Shown here: positions 35,225-43,511 of the stretch, piece after piece
How the letters are laid out: each line of letters starts with the position of its first letter
Numbering within the stretch: the first letter of the stretch is position 1
From: DAISJI01 sp964559835
GTDB taxonomy: Bacteria > Acidobacteriota > Terriglobia > Terriglobales > Acidobacteriaceae
Assembly: GCA_964559835.1 (NCBI GenBank)
Contig: CAZLJE010000005.1
Span: forward strand, 141,733 to 205,732
Length of the DNA stretch: 64,000 nt
Direction: 5' to 3'
Made by a program: the position numbers and the translations under genes
The notes under the pieces: generated by a model
Told to the model about the DNA's origin: nothing
The model's database searches: none
What the model saw: the letters and a program-made list of their open reading frames with translations, nothing else

Positions 35225-35742
35225 GACGACCGTTCGATCGCGAACACGACGTTCTTCTTCACTGTTCCGTCGCTGCCCGGCCGATCCACCATGCGCAGGA
35301 ATCGGCCGCCGATCTTCTCGACCGCTTTTTGTGAGCGCAGGTTGTTCTCGCCCACGACGAACACCACGCGGTCGACGAACTGGAAGGCGTGGTCGAGCAT
35401 GAGGCGCTTCATCTCCCCGTTGTAAGCGCCGCCCCAGAATTCGCGGGTCAGGAAGGTGAAGCCGATCTCTATCTGCGATTCCTCGGGAATGAGATCGTGA
35501 TAGCGCGTGCTGCCGATCATGCGCCCGCTCTTGCGGTCGATGACGGCAAAGGCGCCGCCGGATTCGATGGCGCCGTCGAAGTAGCGTTGGAACACCGGGC
35601 GCGTGTAGCGGTCACATTCCGGATGCTGCTCCCAGATGAGCGGGTCGCCGGCGGCTGCGAAGAGGGCGTCGTAGTCCTCGCGCCGGAGCGGACGCAGTTC
35701 GACCAATTCTCCGGTGAGTGTCGGCTGGAATTCGAAATCCAT
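35182..35742 (-). CDS. GNAT-family N-acetyltransferase (RimJ/RimL-like)
   Basis: A 186-residue acetyl-CoA-dependent transferase. Motifs: VELRPLRREDYDALFAAAGDP, IGSTRYHD...IEIGFTFLTREFWGGAYNGEMKRLMLDHAF (acetyl-CoA loop region), VGENNLRSQKAVEKIGG. It resembles the ribosomal-protein/antibiotic acetyltransferase group (RimJ/RimL); the substrate is unknown. The ATG at 35742 starts with the family strand; further upstream codons are not conserved. Its 3' end overlaps the convergent SDR gene by 43 bp. Confidence 0.88.
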   Translation of the reverse strand: MDFEFQPTLTGELVELRPLRREDYDALFAAAGDPLIWEQHPECDRYTRPVFQRYFDGAIESGGAFAVIDRKSGRMIGSTRYHDLIPEESQIEIGFTFLTREFWGGAYNGEMKRLMLDHAFQFVDRVVFVVGENNLRSQKAVEKIGGRFLRMVDRPGSDGTVKKNVVFAIERSSYRPPVTSRNAPVV

Positions 35743-35884
35743 GGTGTTACAGGTGCAGGAAGGCATTATATCGCCGGGCGGCCTGAACAGCGGCGACCGG
35801 GCGCCTGGTGACGTGCTCACATATCGTGTGACGAGCCGAGCAGCTTTTTGATAGAGTCAGTGTTTACCCATCGAGGAGAGGTTT

Positions 35885-36061
35885 ATGTTTGAAGGATTGT
35901 TCCAGCCCACTCATCTGCTGGTGATCGCGATCATCGCGGTGTTCGTCTTCGGCCCGAAGAAGCTGCCGGAACTCGGCAAAGGTTTGGGCGACGGCATCCG
36001 CTCGTTCAAGGACGCGATGAACGGCGACGAACCGAAGAAGGACGACGCCCCGAAAGCTTAG
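35885..36061 (+). CDS. tatA: Twin-arginine translocase subunit TatA/TatE
   Basis: A 58-residue protein of the Tat export pore. Short periplasmic N-terminus, membrane span (HLLVIAIIAVFVFGPKKLPELGKGLGD), the FGPKKLPELG hinge, an amphipathic helix and an acidic/Lys tail. A GAGGAGAGG site precedes the ATG. tatB and tatC are not adjacent, so it may supply a stand-alone TatA. Short but diagnostic. Confidence 0.93.
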   Translation: MFEGLFQPTHLLVIAIIAVFVFGPKKLPELGKGLGDGIRSFKDAMNGDEPKKDDAPKA

Positions 36062-36145
36062 GCGGCCCCAAGTTCGATCTGGCCATCGGTCACAATACCG
36101 TGTGACGTAGCCGCGATAGCCGGCAAGTGCGCGGGCAATCGGACG

Positions 36146-36151
36146 TAAAAT
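36146..36151 (+). promoter_or_regulatory. -10-like TAAAAT before the PPDK-like gene
   Basis: TAAAAT ends 6 nt before the ATG at 36158 with no Shine-Dalgarno, another leaderless-type arrangement. Confidence 0.35.
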
Positions 36152-36157
36152 CCAGCC

Positions 36158-38812
36158 ATGCAGGCCGGGGCGCATGGCGGGATCCGCGACTATCACGTCC
36201 GCGGAAATTACTTTAACCAGCACAGCCGCCGTTTCCGCAAAGAGCGTTACTCGCCGGTCCCGTACTCGGTGGCCTACGAGCCGCCGATCGTTGATTTCAC
36301 GTTCGACGACGGGACGACCGGCAGCGTCAAAGCCAGCGAAGTCGATATCCCGCTGCTCTGCCAGCGCGACTACGAGCTGGGTAAGGCCTATCTCGAACTG
36401 ATCATCCGGGCGCGACGCGGAGACAGCGGCGCGGCGAGCGAGGTAGCGGCCGCGCTCAACCAGTTCCCCTGGCTCACGACACCTTCCGACGAACCACCCC
36501 CGCAGGAAACGCGTTTCGTCGTGCCGTCGACGAGCGACGAGAAGCACTCCGAGATCGACATCAGCCAGAAGGGATTTGTCCTGCTCAAGCTGACGCAAAA
36601 GGGCTATCCCGTTCCCGACTTCGTGGTCCTCACCGCCGACGCATACAACGACGCGGCGAATATCGAGCGGCACCTGGAGGACGCGATCGCGCAGTTGGAA
36701 GTACTGACCATGCAGTCGTTGCGCCGCGGCGACCCGCTGGTGTTCGCGATGCGCTGCGCCACCCCCAGCTACATCCCCGGCGTAATGGACACGTTCCTGA
36801 ACGTCGGCGTGACCGAGCTGTCTCTTCCCTGCCTCAGGGACATGTACGGCGCGGAACCTGCGCACCGGATGTTTCTCAACATGCTTCGCAATCTTGCGGA
36901 AGCGCTGGAGCAGGACACCATCGTCGGCGACGCTGTCCCACGCGACCTCGCGCCCGAACAGGTGTCGCGATTGATCGACCGCTTGTCGGAGGGGATCCGC
37001 AAGAGCGATCGACGCCTGATCGAGGACCCGTTCCATCAAGCCGCATTCTTCGCCAGACTGGCGTACAAGCATTACGAAGAGAACCTCGACCTGGTCTCGA
37101 CGCTCTGCCGCGGAAAAGAACATTCGCCGAGCCTCATCCTGCAGAAGATGGTCTGCACTGTGCGCCACGAAAGAGCTTACGCGGGCGTTCTCTACAGCCG
37201 GCACACGCAGACCGGCGAAGGCATGGAGTTGCAGACGGCGCGCAACATCTTCGGTGAGGAGATGATGACCGGCACGGCCGAAATCGAGGCCACCGCGTTC
37301 GACGACCGCGAGGCGGTGAAGGACTCGTTTCCGGCGGTGTACCACTTCGCGCCGCAGCTTCCGGAACTGGAGCGCGAGTTCGAGTGTCCGGTCACGATCG
37401 AGTTCGCGGTCGAAGCGACGCCGCGGTACGAGTGGTTCGCGCTGCTGCAACTCAACGAAACCGGCATCGCGGGCCGGGCGGCGCTGACGGCGGTCGTCGA
37501 CATGCACAAAGCGGGCGCGATCTCGCGACAGCGCGTCACCGAACTCATCCGCCCGTACCACCTGAAGCAGCTCACCAGCGACACGATCGACCAGGAAGCG
37601 TTCAACACTCTGACGAGTTTCTCGAGCGGCGTGAGCGTGCTGCCGCGCTCGGCGGTTTCGGCGCGCGTCTACTTCACCGGGGATTCGGCGCTTACGGCGA
37701 AAACGCAGGGCGAGAAGGTATGCCTGTGCAAGAAGACGTTCGTGCCAACCGACACGGTGGTGATGCGCGAGGTGGACGCGATCCTCAGCTTAACGTCGGC
37801 GGCAGTCCACGTGGTCACCATCTGCCAGAGCCTCGGCATCCCCGCGCTGCTCAACCTGGAGAACGAGGGAGTCGTTCTGCATCTGGACGGCAGGCTGGTC
37901 AATCCGGCGGGCAGCGTCATCCGCGAAGGCGACTGGGTGACGATCTCGTCGCGCAGGCACTCCGTATACCAGGGCAGCGCGAAATACACTCCGGCGCGCC
38001 TGCTTCGATACATGCGCGGCGAAAAAGTGGAGATGGACCCCGAGGAACAAAGAATGTTCTCGTCGGTCGCCTACGCCTATCGCTACTACCAGCAGTTGGT
38101 GCGCGGCCTGACCATCGACCAGATCGCCAGCCTGAGCGAGGTGACGCGTCTGGTGAATTTCGAATTGCGCGGCGAGTCCGAAGAGGCACGCCAGCTTGTC
38201 AACGGCTGGTTCGACGAGCGCGAGAACCTGTACGTCGAAGAGGTGCTGAAGAGCGACATCGGCGACCACCTTGGGCAAAGCAACGTTTTCGAGATGCTGA
38301 CGCTCGACCGCAAGATCCGGTTCTTCAAGGCGGCGCTGACGAAGCTCACACGCGAGCACAAATCGGGATACGAGGCGGGCGCGTTCATGCTCGGACGCTT
38401 TCTCTCGCAGCGATTTCCGGTCGCGTTCTGGAAATGCTTCAGTTCCTCGCAGATCGCGCTTCTGGTGAACGAGTGGGTGCTGTTCGAGAAATACATGCAG
38501 CTCCTGCACAACGTCGGGGAACGAAAAGTGCTGCAAGCGCGCAAGAAGATATTGAAGGAAGGATTGGACCAGGTGTCATTGCACACCGGCAACGTGAAGT
38601 GCCTCATCACCGTCAAGCTCAGCGGCATTCCGCTGGATGAGACTCGCAAGAGCCTGCCGGAGACGAGCGATCCGCAATCGGCGCGCGTGCTGGAGTTGCT
38701 CCAGCAACCTTATAAAGAGTTCTACAACTTCCGGGCCGAGTGGTCGGTGGGCGAGCTCAAGAAGATCTGCACGGGCGAGAACCTGCCGGTGCCGGCCCCG
38801 GAAGATGTGTAA
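36158..38812 (+). CDS. PEP/pyruvate-binding-domain protein, divergent PPDK-like
   Basis: An 884-residue cytoplasmic protein resembling the ATP-grasp and swivelling parts of pyruvate phosphate dikinase. ATP-grasp region: GFVLLKLTQKGYPVPDFVVLT (139-160), MRCATPSYIPGVMDTFLNVG (198-217, cf. PPDK 'SMPGMMDT.LNLG'), VLYSRHTQTGEG, PVTIEFAVEATPRYEWFALLQ. A swivel-like segment at 543-566 reads LTSAAVHVVTICQSLGIPAL, where the phosphohistidine of 'TSHAA' is Ala548. The PEP-binding TIM barrel is absent, replaced by about 270 helical residues. A full PPDK reaction is therefore unlikely; a kinase-like or regulatory role is possible. Confidence 0.75.
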   Translation: MQAGAHGGIRDYHVRGNYFNQHSRRFRKERYSPVPYSVAYEPPIVDFTFDDGTTGSVKASEVDIPLLCQRDYELGKAYLELIIRARRGDSGAASEVAAALNQFPWLTTPSDEPPPQETRFVVPSTSDEKHSEIDISQKGFVLLKLTQKGYPVPDFVVLTADAYNDAANIERHLEDAIAQLEVLTMQSLRRGDPLVFAMRCATPSYIPGVMDTFLNVGVTELSLPCLRDMYGAEPAHRMFLNMLRNLAEALEQDTIVGDAVPRDLAPEQVSRLIDRLSEGIRKSDRRLIEDPFHQAAFFARLAYKHYEENLDLVSTLCRGKEHSPSLILQKMVCTVRHERAYAGVLYSRHTQTGEGMELQTARNIFGEEMMTGTAEIEATAFDDREAVKDSFPAVYHFAPQLPELEREFECPVTIEFAVEATPRYEWFALLQLNETGIAGRAALTAVVDMHKAGAISRQRVTELIRPYHLKQLTSDTIDQEAFNTLTSFSSGVSVLPRSAVSARVYFTGDSALTAKTQGEKVCLCKKTFVPTDTVVMREVDAILSLTSAAVHVVTICQSLGIPALLNLENEGVVLHLDGRLVNPAGSVIREGDWVTISSRRHSVYQGSAKYTPARLLRYMRGEKVEMDPEEQRMFSSVAYAYRYYQQLVRGLTIDQIASLSEVTRLVNFELRGESEEARQLVNGWFDERENLYVEEVLKSDIGDHLGQSNVFEMLTLDRKIRFFKAALTKLTREHKSGYEAGAFMLGRFLSQRFPVAFWKCFSSSQIALLVNEWVLFEKYMQLLHNVGERKVLQARKKILKEGLDQVSLHTGNVKCLITVKLSGIPLDETRKSLPETSDPQSARVLELLQQPYKEFYNFRAEWSVGELKKICTGENLPVPAPEDV

Positions 38813-38814
38813 AA

Positions 38815-38845
38815 GCAGTTGCTAGTTGCCAGTTGCTAGTTGCGA
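38815..38845. repeat. GTTGCTA / GTTGCCA stutter words
   Basis: Four tandem copies of a 7-8 bp word (agttgctagttgccagttgctagttgc with small changes) begin 3 nt after the PPDK-like stop. Confidence 0.65.
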
Positions 38846-38870
38846 GACCTCGTTTCCGAGTCGCATCGCG

Positions 38871-38900
38871 GCCCCCAGTGGCAAGGGGGCTTTGTTGTTA
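38871..38900 (+). terminator. Rho-independent terminator
   Basis: GCCCCC-N8-GGGGGC followed by TTTGTTGTT, just before the extended -10 of the next gene. Confidence 0.75.
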
Positions 38901-38905
38901 TCTCT

Positions 38906-38914
38906 TGCTATAAT
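38906..38914 (+). promoter_or_regulatory. Extended -10 promoter TGCTATAAT
   Basis: A perfect extended -10 (TGc-TATAAT) 12 nt before the VWA gene ATG at 38927, without a Shine-Dalgarno. Confidence 0.6.
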
Positions 38915-38926
38915 CCGTGCCCAATT

Positions 38927-39904
38927 ATGCGGATTCTATTCATCTGCGCAGCCCTAATTCTATTGTCACCCGCTGCTTTAGACGCCCAGGACCCGCCATG
39001 TCCAGAGCGCACCTTCCCTCTCTCGATTATCGGCCGTGACGGGAACATCCCTCTCGATCTGAGCACGAAAGACATTGAGATTGAATCAAGGCATAAGCTT
39101 CTACAGGTCGATCATTTGCGGCTTGGCACCGGACCGAAGCATGTCGCCATACTTCTGGACACCAGCGGTAGCATGCACGGGGGTTATGATCACGCCCAAG
39201 CTAAGATGCTGTTGGCCACCACCGCATTGATGGACGCGCTTAAGAATCTGCCTGAGAACGTTTCGATTGCATTGTTTACGTTTAACGCTGGCGTGCAAAG
39301 CGAGTTCGATTTTTCGGCGCAGCGGCAACAGATAGTAGCTGCAGCAGCTGATATCCGAAAGCGGGCCGACAGCTTACCTCGTGGACGAACTGCGCTGTGG
39401 GATGCAATAGCCAGTGCACTCGGCTCGGTTCCCCATGCCGCTCCTGGCGACGCAATCTACGCAATAACAGACGGCGACGATAATAGCAGCCGCGTTAGTC
39501 GCGAAACAGTCGAACACCAGCTTCAGGTCGCAGGCGTTCGCTTGTACCTATTTTTGCTCCCCGAGGTGTTTAACGGCGGACTCGTCTATGCTCCCAGTCA
39601 AGAAGCGAGAGGGCTTGCGGAATCGACGGGCGGAGCCGTCTTACGTGTACCGTCCAATGTTCTTGCAACCCTAAGCATTGGCCACACAACTGATTTTGCG
39701 CTCACTGCAGAGCAACAACGGGCCGTTGCCGCAGCGTCGAGTTCAATGTACCGGCTAATGTCCAGCCCGTATCTGGTTGACGTGAACGTCCCAGCGACCC
39801 TGAAAAAACCGCAAGGATGGAAACTGATCCTAACCGATGCCAAAGTGCGGCAGAACGTGTACGTCTACTTCCCACGACAACTTGTGCCGTGTCGCATTAA
39901 CTAG
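38927..39904 (+). CDS. Secreted VWA-domain protein (acidobacterial VWFA type)
   Basis: A 325-residue exported protein. Signal peptide about 1-20 (AALILLSPAALDAQ). The von Willebrand A fold occupies about 70-260 with the MIDAS motif DTSGSMHGG (about 80-88), Thr in PRGRTALWDA and Asp in AITDGDDNSS. The start at 38927 agrees with the signal peptide and with an extended -10 just upstream; the longer open frame from 38840 runs through the terminator. Metal-dependent adhesion or ligand binding is expected. Base composition is lower in GC than its neighbours, so possible recent acquisition. Confidence 0.85.
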   Translation: MRILFICAALILLSPAALDAQDPPCPERTFPLSIIGRDGNIPLDLSTKDIEIESRHKLLQVDHLRLGTGPKHVAILLDTSGSMHGGYDHAQAKMLLATTALMDALKNLPENVSIALFTFNAGVQSEFDFSAQRQQIVAAAADIRKRADSLPRGRTALWDAIASALGSVPHAAPGDAIYAITDGDDNSSRVSRETVEHQLQVAGVRLYLFLLPEVFNGGLVYAPSQEARGLAESTGGAVLRVPSNVLATLSIGHTTDFALTAEQQRAVAAASSSMYRLMSSPYLVDVNVPATLKKPQGWKLILTDAKVRQNVYVYFPRQLVPCRIN

Positions 39905-40011
39905 TCCCCGGATCTGGCATACGAGCTCCCGCGCGATGTGGAGTGTGTGTCCTGCCGTGCCACATACGGAGTCACGTCAAGGCGATTCAGTGAAGCCGTG
40001 CCCTGTCACAT

Positions 40012-42435
40012 TCAGTCCGCGTGCACGGCTTCCATGATTTTCACGCCGTACAAATAATCGCGGTCGATGTTCCCTTCCATGTCGCGCAGGACGTCGGGCA
40101 GTTCGCTGCCGTCGCGCGCGGCGACCAGACGACCGAGCGCCAGCGACACTGACAGCACCGCGTTCATGCCCAGGTTCGCCTTGCGCTGCATGATGGCGAT
40201 CTTGTCGTCCGGTGAAGCATCGCGAGCGATCTTCCCGCGCTTTTCCGCCAGGTCGAGTTCGAGCAGCAGGAGTTCGCGATCGATGTCGCCGAGCGACCCC
40301 AGTGAGCCGATCTTCTTACCGAGGAAGAGCGGCGCCACGACCTGCGTTACGTTGGCGACGGCATTCAGGCAGCCCTTGCCGCCGTAGCGCTTGGCGCGCA
40401 CCCACAGCTCGGCGAGTTCCGGGTTCTCCTTGGCGAGCACGTCGCCCTTGAGGTCGGGGAGGAAGCGGTAGGTTCTATCCTTGTCGTTGTACTTGAAGTA
40501 TTGCGGGTACTTCCGCGTCAGGGGGCCGGCCTCGATGATGCTGTCCACGAGATGGATGGCCTCGTCGGTCCCGGCGGAGGTGCCGAGCGGCGTCGCGGCC
40601 GCGAACTTCATGCCATTGTCGAGCATGACCGTGACACCGACGGTGGGGATGCCGGCGTTGGTGGGCTCTTCGTGGGCGAAGATGTCGGCGATGGTGAGGT
40701 CTGGATCGAGCCTGCGCGTGACCTTGATCCCCTTTTTGGCCGCCTCGATCAGCTCGACGATACGTCCGTACTTCACCAGGCGCTCGGTATTCGCACCGCC
40801 GCCGCATTTCAAACCGAGCGCGCCGACGGCGAAACTGATATCGGCCTCCATCACTTCGTTCGGCGACTTCGAGCGATGCGACACCACCAGCGCCAGCCCC
40901 ATGTCTTTGGCGACACGGGTTGCCAGCAGCGTTTCACTGAGCGTACCGATCTGGTTGGCTTTGATCAGCGCGGTGTTGATCAGCCCTTCTTCGGCGCAAC
41001 GTTTGATCGTGGAATCCTTCGTGGTGACGAGGTCGTCGCCGATGATGAGGATCTCCTGGTCGAGCCGCTTCATCAGCTTCTTCCAGCCTTCGTAGTCGTC
41101 CTCGGCGAACGGGTCTTCGAGCGAGACGATCGGGTATTTCTTCACCCACTCGGTGTAGAGGTCGACCAGCTCGTCGGTGGTCATCACCTTCGGGTCTTCG
41201 GCGCGCCAGAACAGGTAAAGTCCGACCGAATCGTTTTCGCCCGTCTTCTCGCGATAGGCATTGCTGAGTTCGCTGGCAGCGGAATCCAGTGCGAGCACGA
41301 CGTCGCGGTCGGGAATGAATCCGCATTGCTCGATCGCCTGCACCGCGACGCGCAGGGCGCGCTCCTCGGGAAGGATGTCATTCGCCTCGCGCGAATACGA
41401 CGCGACGATGCCGCCCTCCAACCCGATGCCGACGAAATTCAAACCCTCGGAGTCCTGGATGATCTGGATGGCGCGGCTTTGCAGCATGTTCGTGACGCGC
41501 TGCGCCTCGACGTAGTCGCGCGCGGTGAGCGGCAGGAACATCAGTTCCTGGAAACTCAGGTTGCCGCCCATCTCCTCGGTGTGGCGGCCGCCCATGATGG
41601 AGTTGCGGAACTCCCAGGGCGCGAAGACGATCCGGCCGTCCGGCAGTTCGACTTCCTGCAACCGGTGCAGGCGCAGCTTGCGCCGCAACTCCGCCGGGTT
41701 GACGGCACGCGCATCGGCTGCTCGCGCCGGTTCCGACGCCTTTACCTCCGCCGCGCGCGCCGCCGCTTCACGCTCACGGTCGCGGAATGCCTTGTACTTT
41801 CCGGGATCGGCGAGCAGGAAATCGAACATCGCCACCGCGCCGATGGTGAACAGCAAACGTCCGATATAGACCGCGAGCGGCACGTGCTGGTACATACCGA
41901 GCGCGACCAGGATGATGCCCGGCGGCAGTCCGATCAGGCTCAGGACAAGGCTGGCGCGCGGGCCGGCCGCGGAAACGGCCAGGTTCTGCGTCTTCACGCT
42001 CGGGTGGAAGCTGCCGGCTTCCTTGTTCACGCCCTTGAACTTACCCCAGGGGATCGTCACGAACATACCCAGATACCACATCCAGCGGCCGAAGAATCCT
42101 TCGTTGATCTTCGCTTGCGCCGGTCCGGCGAGTTCCGGCCGCAGGTTGTTGGTGCGCACCGCCGCCAGGTAATGCCCGATCTCGTGGATGGCAATGTTGC
42201 AGTGCCACGCCGCGTACCAGATCGCAGCCGAGATCAGCACCTCCGCGCTGAGAAACATCTCGCGAACGACGTCGGAACGCGACGAAATGTTGGGCGAGAT
42301 GCTGAGCAGCGAAGTGAGGAACGCCGCATGGAAAGAGACGAGCTTGTGGTTGGCGATGATCCAGCCGCGGTCGAGGCGAGGGATGTCGTGCTCCTGTGGC
42401 CGGATGCGTGCGAAGAGGCTTTTCAGGAAGTTCAT
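40012..42435 (-). CDS. HEIGH membrane metalloprotease (M50-like) fused to a circularly permuted enolase
   Basis: One uninterrupted 807-codon frame. Residues 1-215: about five membrane spans with the zinc-protease motif HEIGH (84-88) and a candidate third ligand in FDFLLADP (204-211). Residues 215-265: charged linker. Residues 268-565: the enolase catalytic barrel in normal internal order: GGRHT (His285), FQEL (Glu297), GLEGG (Glu340), LDSAASE (Asp384), SLEDPF (Glu440), IGDD (467-468), LIKANQIG (Lys492), SHRS (519-522), LKCGG (Lys543). Residues 580-785: the enolase N-terminal cap, placed after the barrel: IPTVGVTVMLDNG, PLGTSAGTDEA, GGKGCLNAVANV, GMNAVLSVSLALGR, with a 50-residue insert at about 633-683. 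So cap and barrel are swapped. The Mg2+ and catalytic residues survive, so 2-phosphoglycerate chemistry is possible but untested. Confidence 0.9.
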   Translation of the reverse strand: MNFLKSLFARIRPQEHDIPRLDRGWIIANHKLVSFHAAFLTSLLSISPNISSRSDVVREMFLSAEVLISAAIWYAAWHCNIAIHEIGHYLAAVRTNNLRPELAGPAQAKINEGFFGRWMWYLGMFVTIPWGKFKGVNKEAGSFHPSVKTQNLAVSAAGPRASLVLSLIGLPPGIILVALGMYQHVPLAVYIGRLLFTIGAVAMFDFLLADPGKYKAFRDREREAAARAAEVKASEPARAADARAVNPAELRRKLRLHRLQEVELPDGRIVFAPWEFRNSIMGGRHTEEMGGNLSFQELMFLPLTARDYVEAQRVTNMLQSRAIQIIQDSEGLNFVGIGLEGGIVASYSREANDILPEERALRVAVQAIEQCGFIPDRDVVLALDSAASELSNAYREKTGENDSVGLYLFWRAEDPKVMTTDELVDLYTEWVKKYPIVSLEDPFAEDDYEGWKKLMKRLDQEILIIGDDLVTTKDSTIKRCAEEGLINTALIKANQIGTLSETLLATRVAKDMGLALVVSHRSKSPNEVMEADISFAVGALGLKCGGGANTERLVKYGRIVELIEAAKKGIKVTRRLDPDLTIADIFAHEEPTNAGIPTVGVTVMLDNGMKFAAATPLGTSAGTDEAIHLVDSIIEAGPLTRKYPQYFKYNDKDRTYRFLPDLKGDVLAKENPELAELWVRAKRYGGKGCLNAVANVTQVVAPLFLGKKIGSLGSLGDIDRELLLLELDLAEKRGKIARDASPDDKIAIMQRKANLGMNAVLSVSLALGRLVAARDGSELPDVLRDMEGNIDRDYLYGVKIMEAVHAD

Positions 42436-42785
42436 AGAGGCCCCTTGAACCGAAAGATGGTCGGCCCTGGTCGAATGAGGCTTCGATTATAGGAATTTCA
42501 GGCCTCCGGCTTCTGTGAGATACGTCACTCCCGCCAGCGCATTTGGGAGGTAATGAGGGACGAGGATCAACGGGCGAGGAGGTGAGAGGACTGGTTACTT
42601 TGCAGGTCTGAGAATCATTGCTTCAATCTGGGCGAATCCGTCTCATGTTGCGACTTGAGACACTCAGCGGGTTGTGCACGGATCACGTCCTTTCCGCATA
42701 TCGCTGATTCCGAACGGCTTCTTTAGTTACTAACGACACTAGCCGAATGGGTACCGATGGCAGGAGGCGTGCAACTTCTTGCGGC
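42436..42785. other. 350-bp divergent intergenic region
   Basis: No gene was found. A TATAAT -10 for the minus-strand fusion gene lies at 42486-42491, about 50 nt before its ATG, with AAGGGG as ribosome-binding site. A GTCTCA-N10-TGAGAC inverted repeat lies near 42640. A possible -10 for the pseudopilin was not identified. Confidence 0.4.
42486..42491 (-). promoter_or_regulatory. -10 element (TATAAT on minus) for the protease-enolase gene
   Basis: Perfect hexamer on minus; no good -35 was found. Confidence 0.4.
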
Positions 42786-43355
42786 ATGAAACGCCACCAC
42801 CAGCACGCCATGCGAGGATTCTCCCTGACGGAAGTCCTCATCGTCACGTCTGTCACCTTGTGCATCGCTGCGACGTCGGTGCCAAAGGTCGTGGCGATGA
42901 TGTCGGACATCGAGATGCGCGCCGCGACACGTTCGGCTGCGGGCGTGTTGCAGCAGGCGCGGTCGCAGTCAATCAAGGACGATAAGTTCTACAGGGTCCG
43001 CTACACGAATGGCACCGGCGGCGGCGTTGTGTATGCCGATCTGAATAACGACAGCCAGGTCCAATCGACAGAGCCACAAGCGGAAATGGGTACGACCGTT
43101 CTCGCGTACAGCGCGCCTTCGGGGATTCCGGCGCTGGATGTCACGCTCCTGGGCTACACGCCTCAAACAACGACGGCCGTTGGGTTCAGCTCGACGGGAC
43201 AGCCCTGCCTTAATACCGGCAGTTGCGCAGTGGGCATGGTGATCTACTTCACCGATACCCGAGCTGTCGGTGCGCCGGGTTGGGCCGCCGTCGCGATCTC
43301 GCCCGCTGGACGCGTCAATACCTGGCTCTGGAGTGGTTCGGCCTGGTCGGAATAG
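42786..43355 (+). CDS. Orphan type IV pseudopilin (GspH/FimT-like)
   Basis: A 189-residue prepilin-like protein. The class III signal RGFSLTEVLIVTSVTLCIAATSVPKV has the Gly/Phe cleavage site, Glu5 of the mature protein and the hydrophobic helix. The remainder is a beta-rich head with GspH/FimT character (VLQQARSQSIKDDKFYRVRYTNGTGGGVVYADLN). It has two Cys in QPCLNTGSCA. The ATG at 42786 is chosen because the basic leader is short; the open frame extends to 42747. No pilus assembly genes are nearby, so it would use a machine encoded elsewhere. Confidence 0.85.
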   Translation: MKRHHQHAMRGFSLTEVLIVTSVTLCIAATSVPKVVAMMSDIEMRAATRSAAGVLQQARSQSIKDDKFYRVRYTNGTGGGVVYADLNNDSQVQSTEPQAEMGTTVLAYSAPSGIPALDVTLLGYTPQTTTAVGFSSTGQPCLNTGSCAVGMVIYFTDTRAVGAPGWAAVAISPAGRVNTWLWSGSAWSE

Positions 43356-43402
43356 GCGACGGTGTTCGCACGCATGGACTAAGTGTAAGGCAAGGTTTCG
43401 GA

Positions 43403-43430
43403 CGGCTGGCCGGCAATGGCCAGCCGTTTT
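43403..43430 (+). terminator. Rho-independent terminator
   Basis: CGGCTGGCC-GGCAAT-GGCCAGCCG (9-bp stem) followed by TTTTCG, 48 bp after the pseudopilin stop. Confidence 0.8.
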
Positions 43431-43511
43431 CGTTTGGCGCGCGACTCTCATCTCATTGAATCCAACCGGCCACGGTTGAATCCAATCGGCATCGAAAGCC
43501 AGGAGGAATAG

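Noticed and set aside
40012..42435. Two genes (protease and enolase) mistakenly joined by a frameshift
   Set aside because: The frame is continuous with no stop or shift, the charged linker is plausible, and the cap follows the barrel rather than preceding it, which a simple misjoin of an enolase gene would not give.
40501..42492. A 663-codon open frame opposite the protease-enolase gene
   Set aside because: No recognisable motif and arginine/aspartate-rich composition, whereas the minus frame has continuous enolase and HEIGH homology.
43352..43400. Fluoride-riboswitch-like string GGCGACGGTGTTCGC
   Set aside because: The first 15 nt resemble the crcB motif, but the following pseudoknot and loop sequences do not fit, it overlaps the pseudopilin stop, and no fluoride gene follows.
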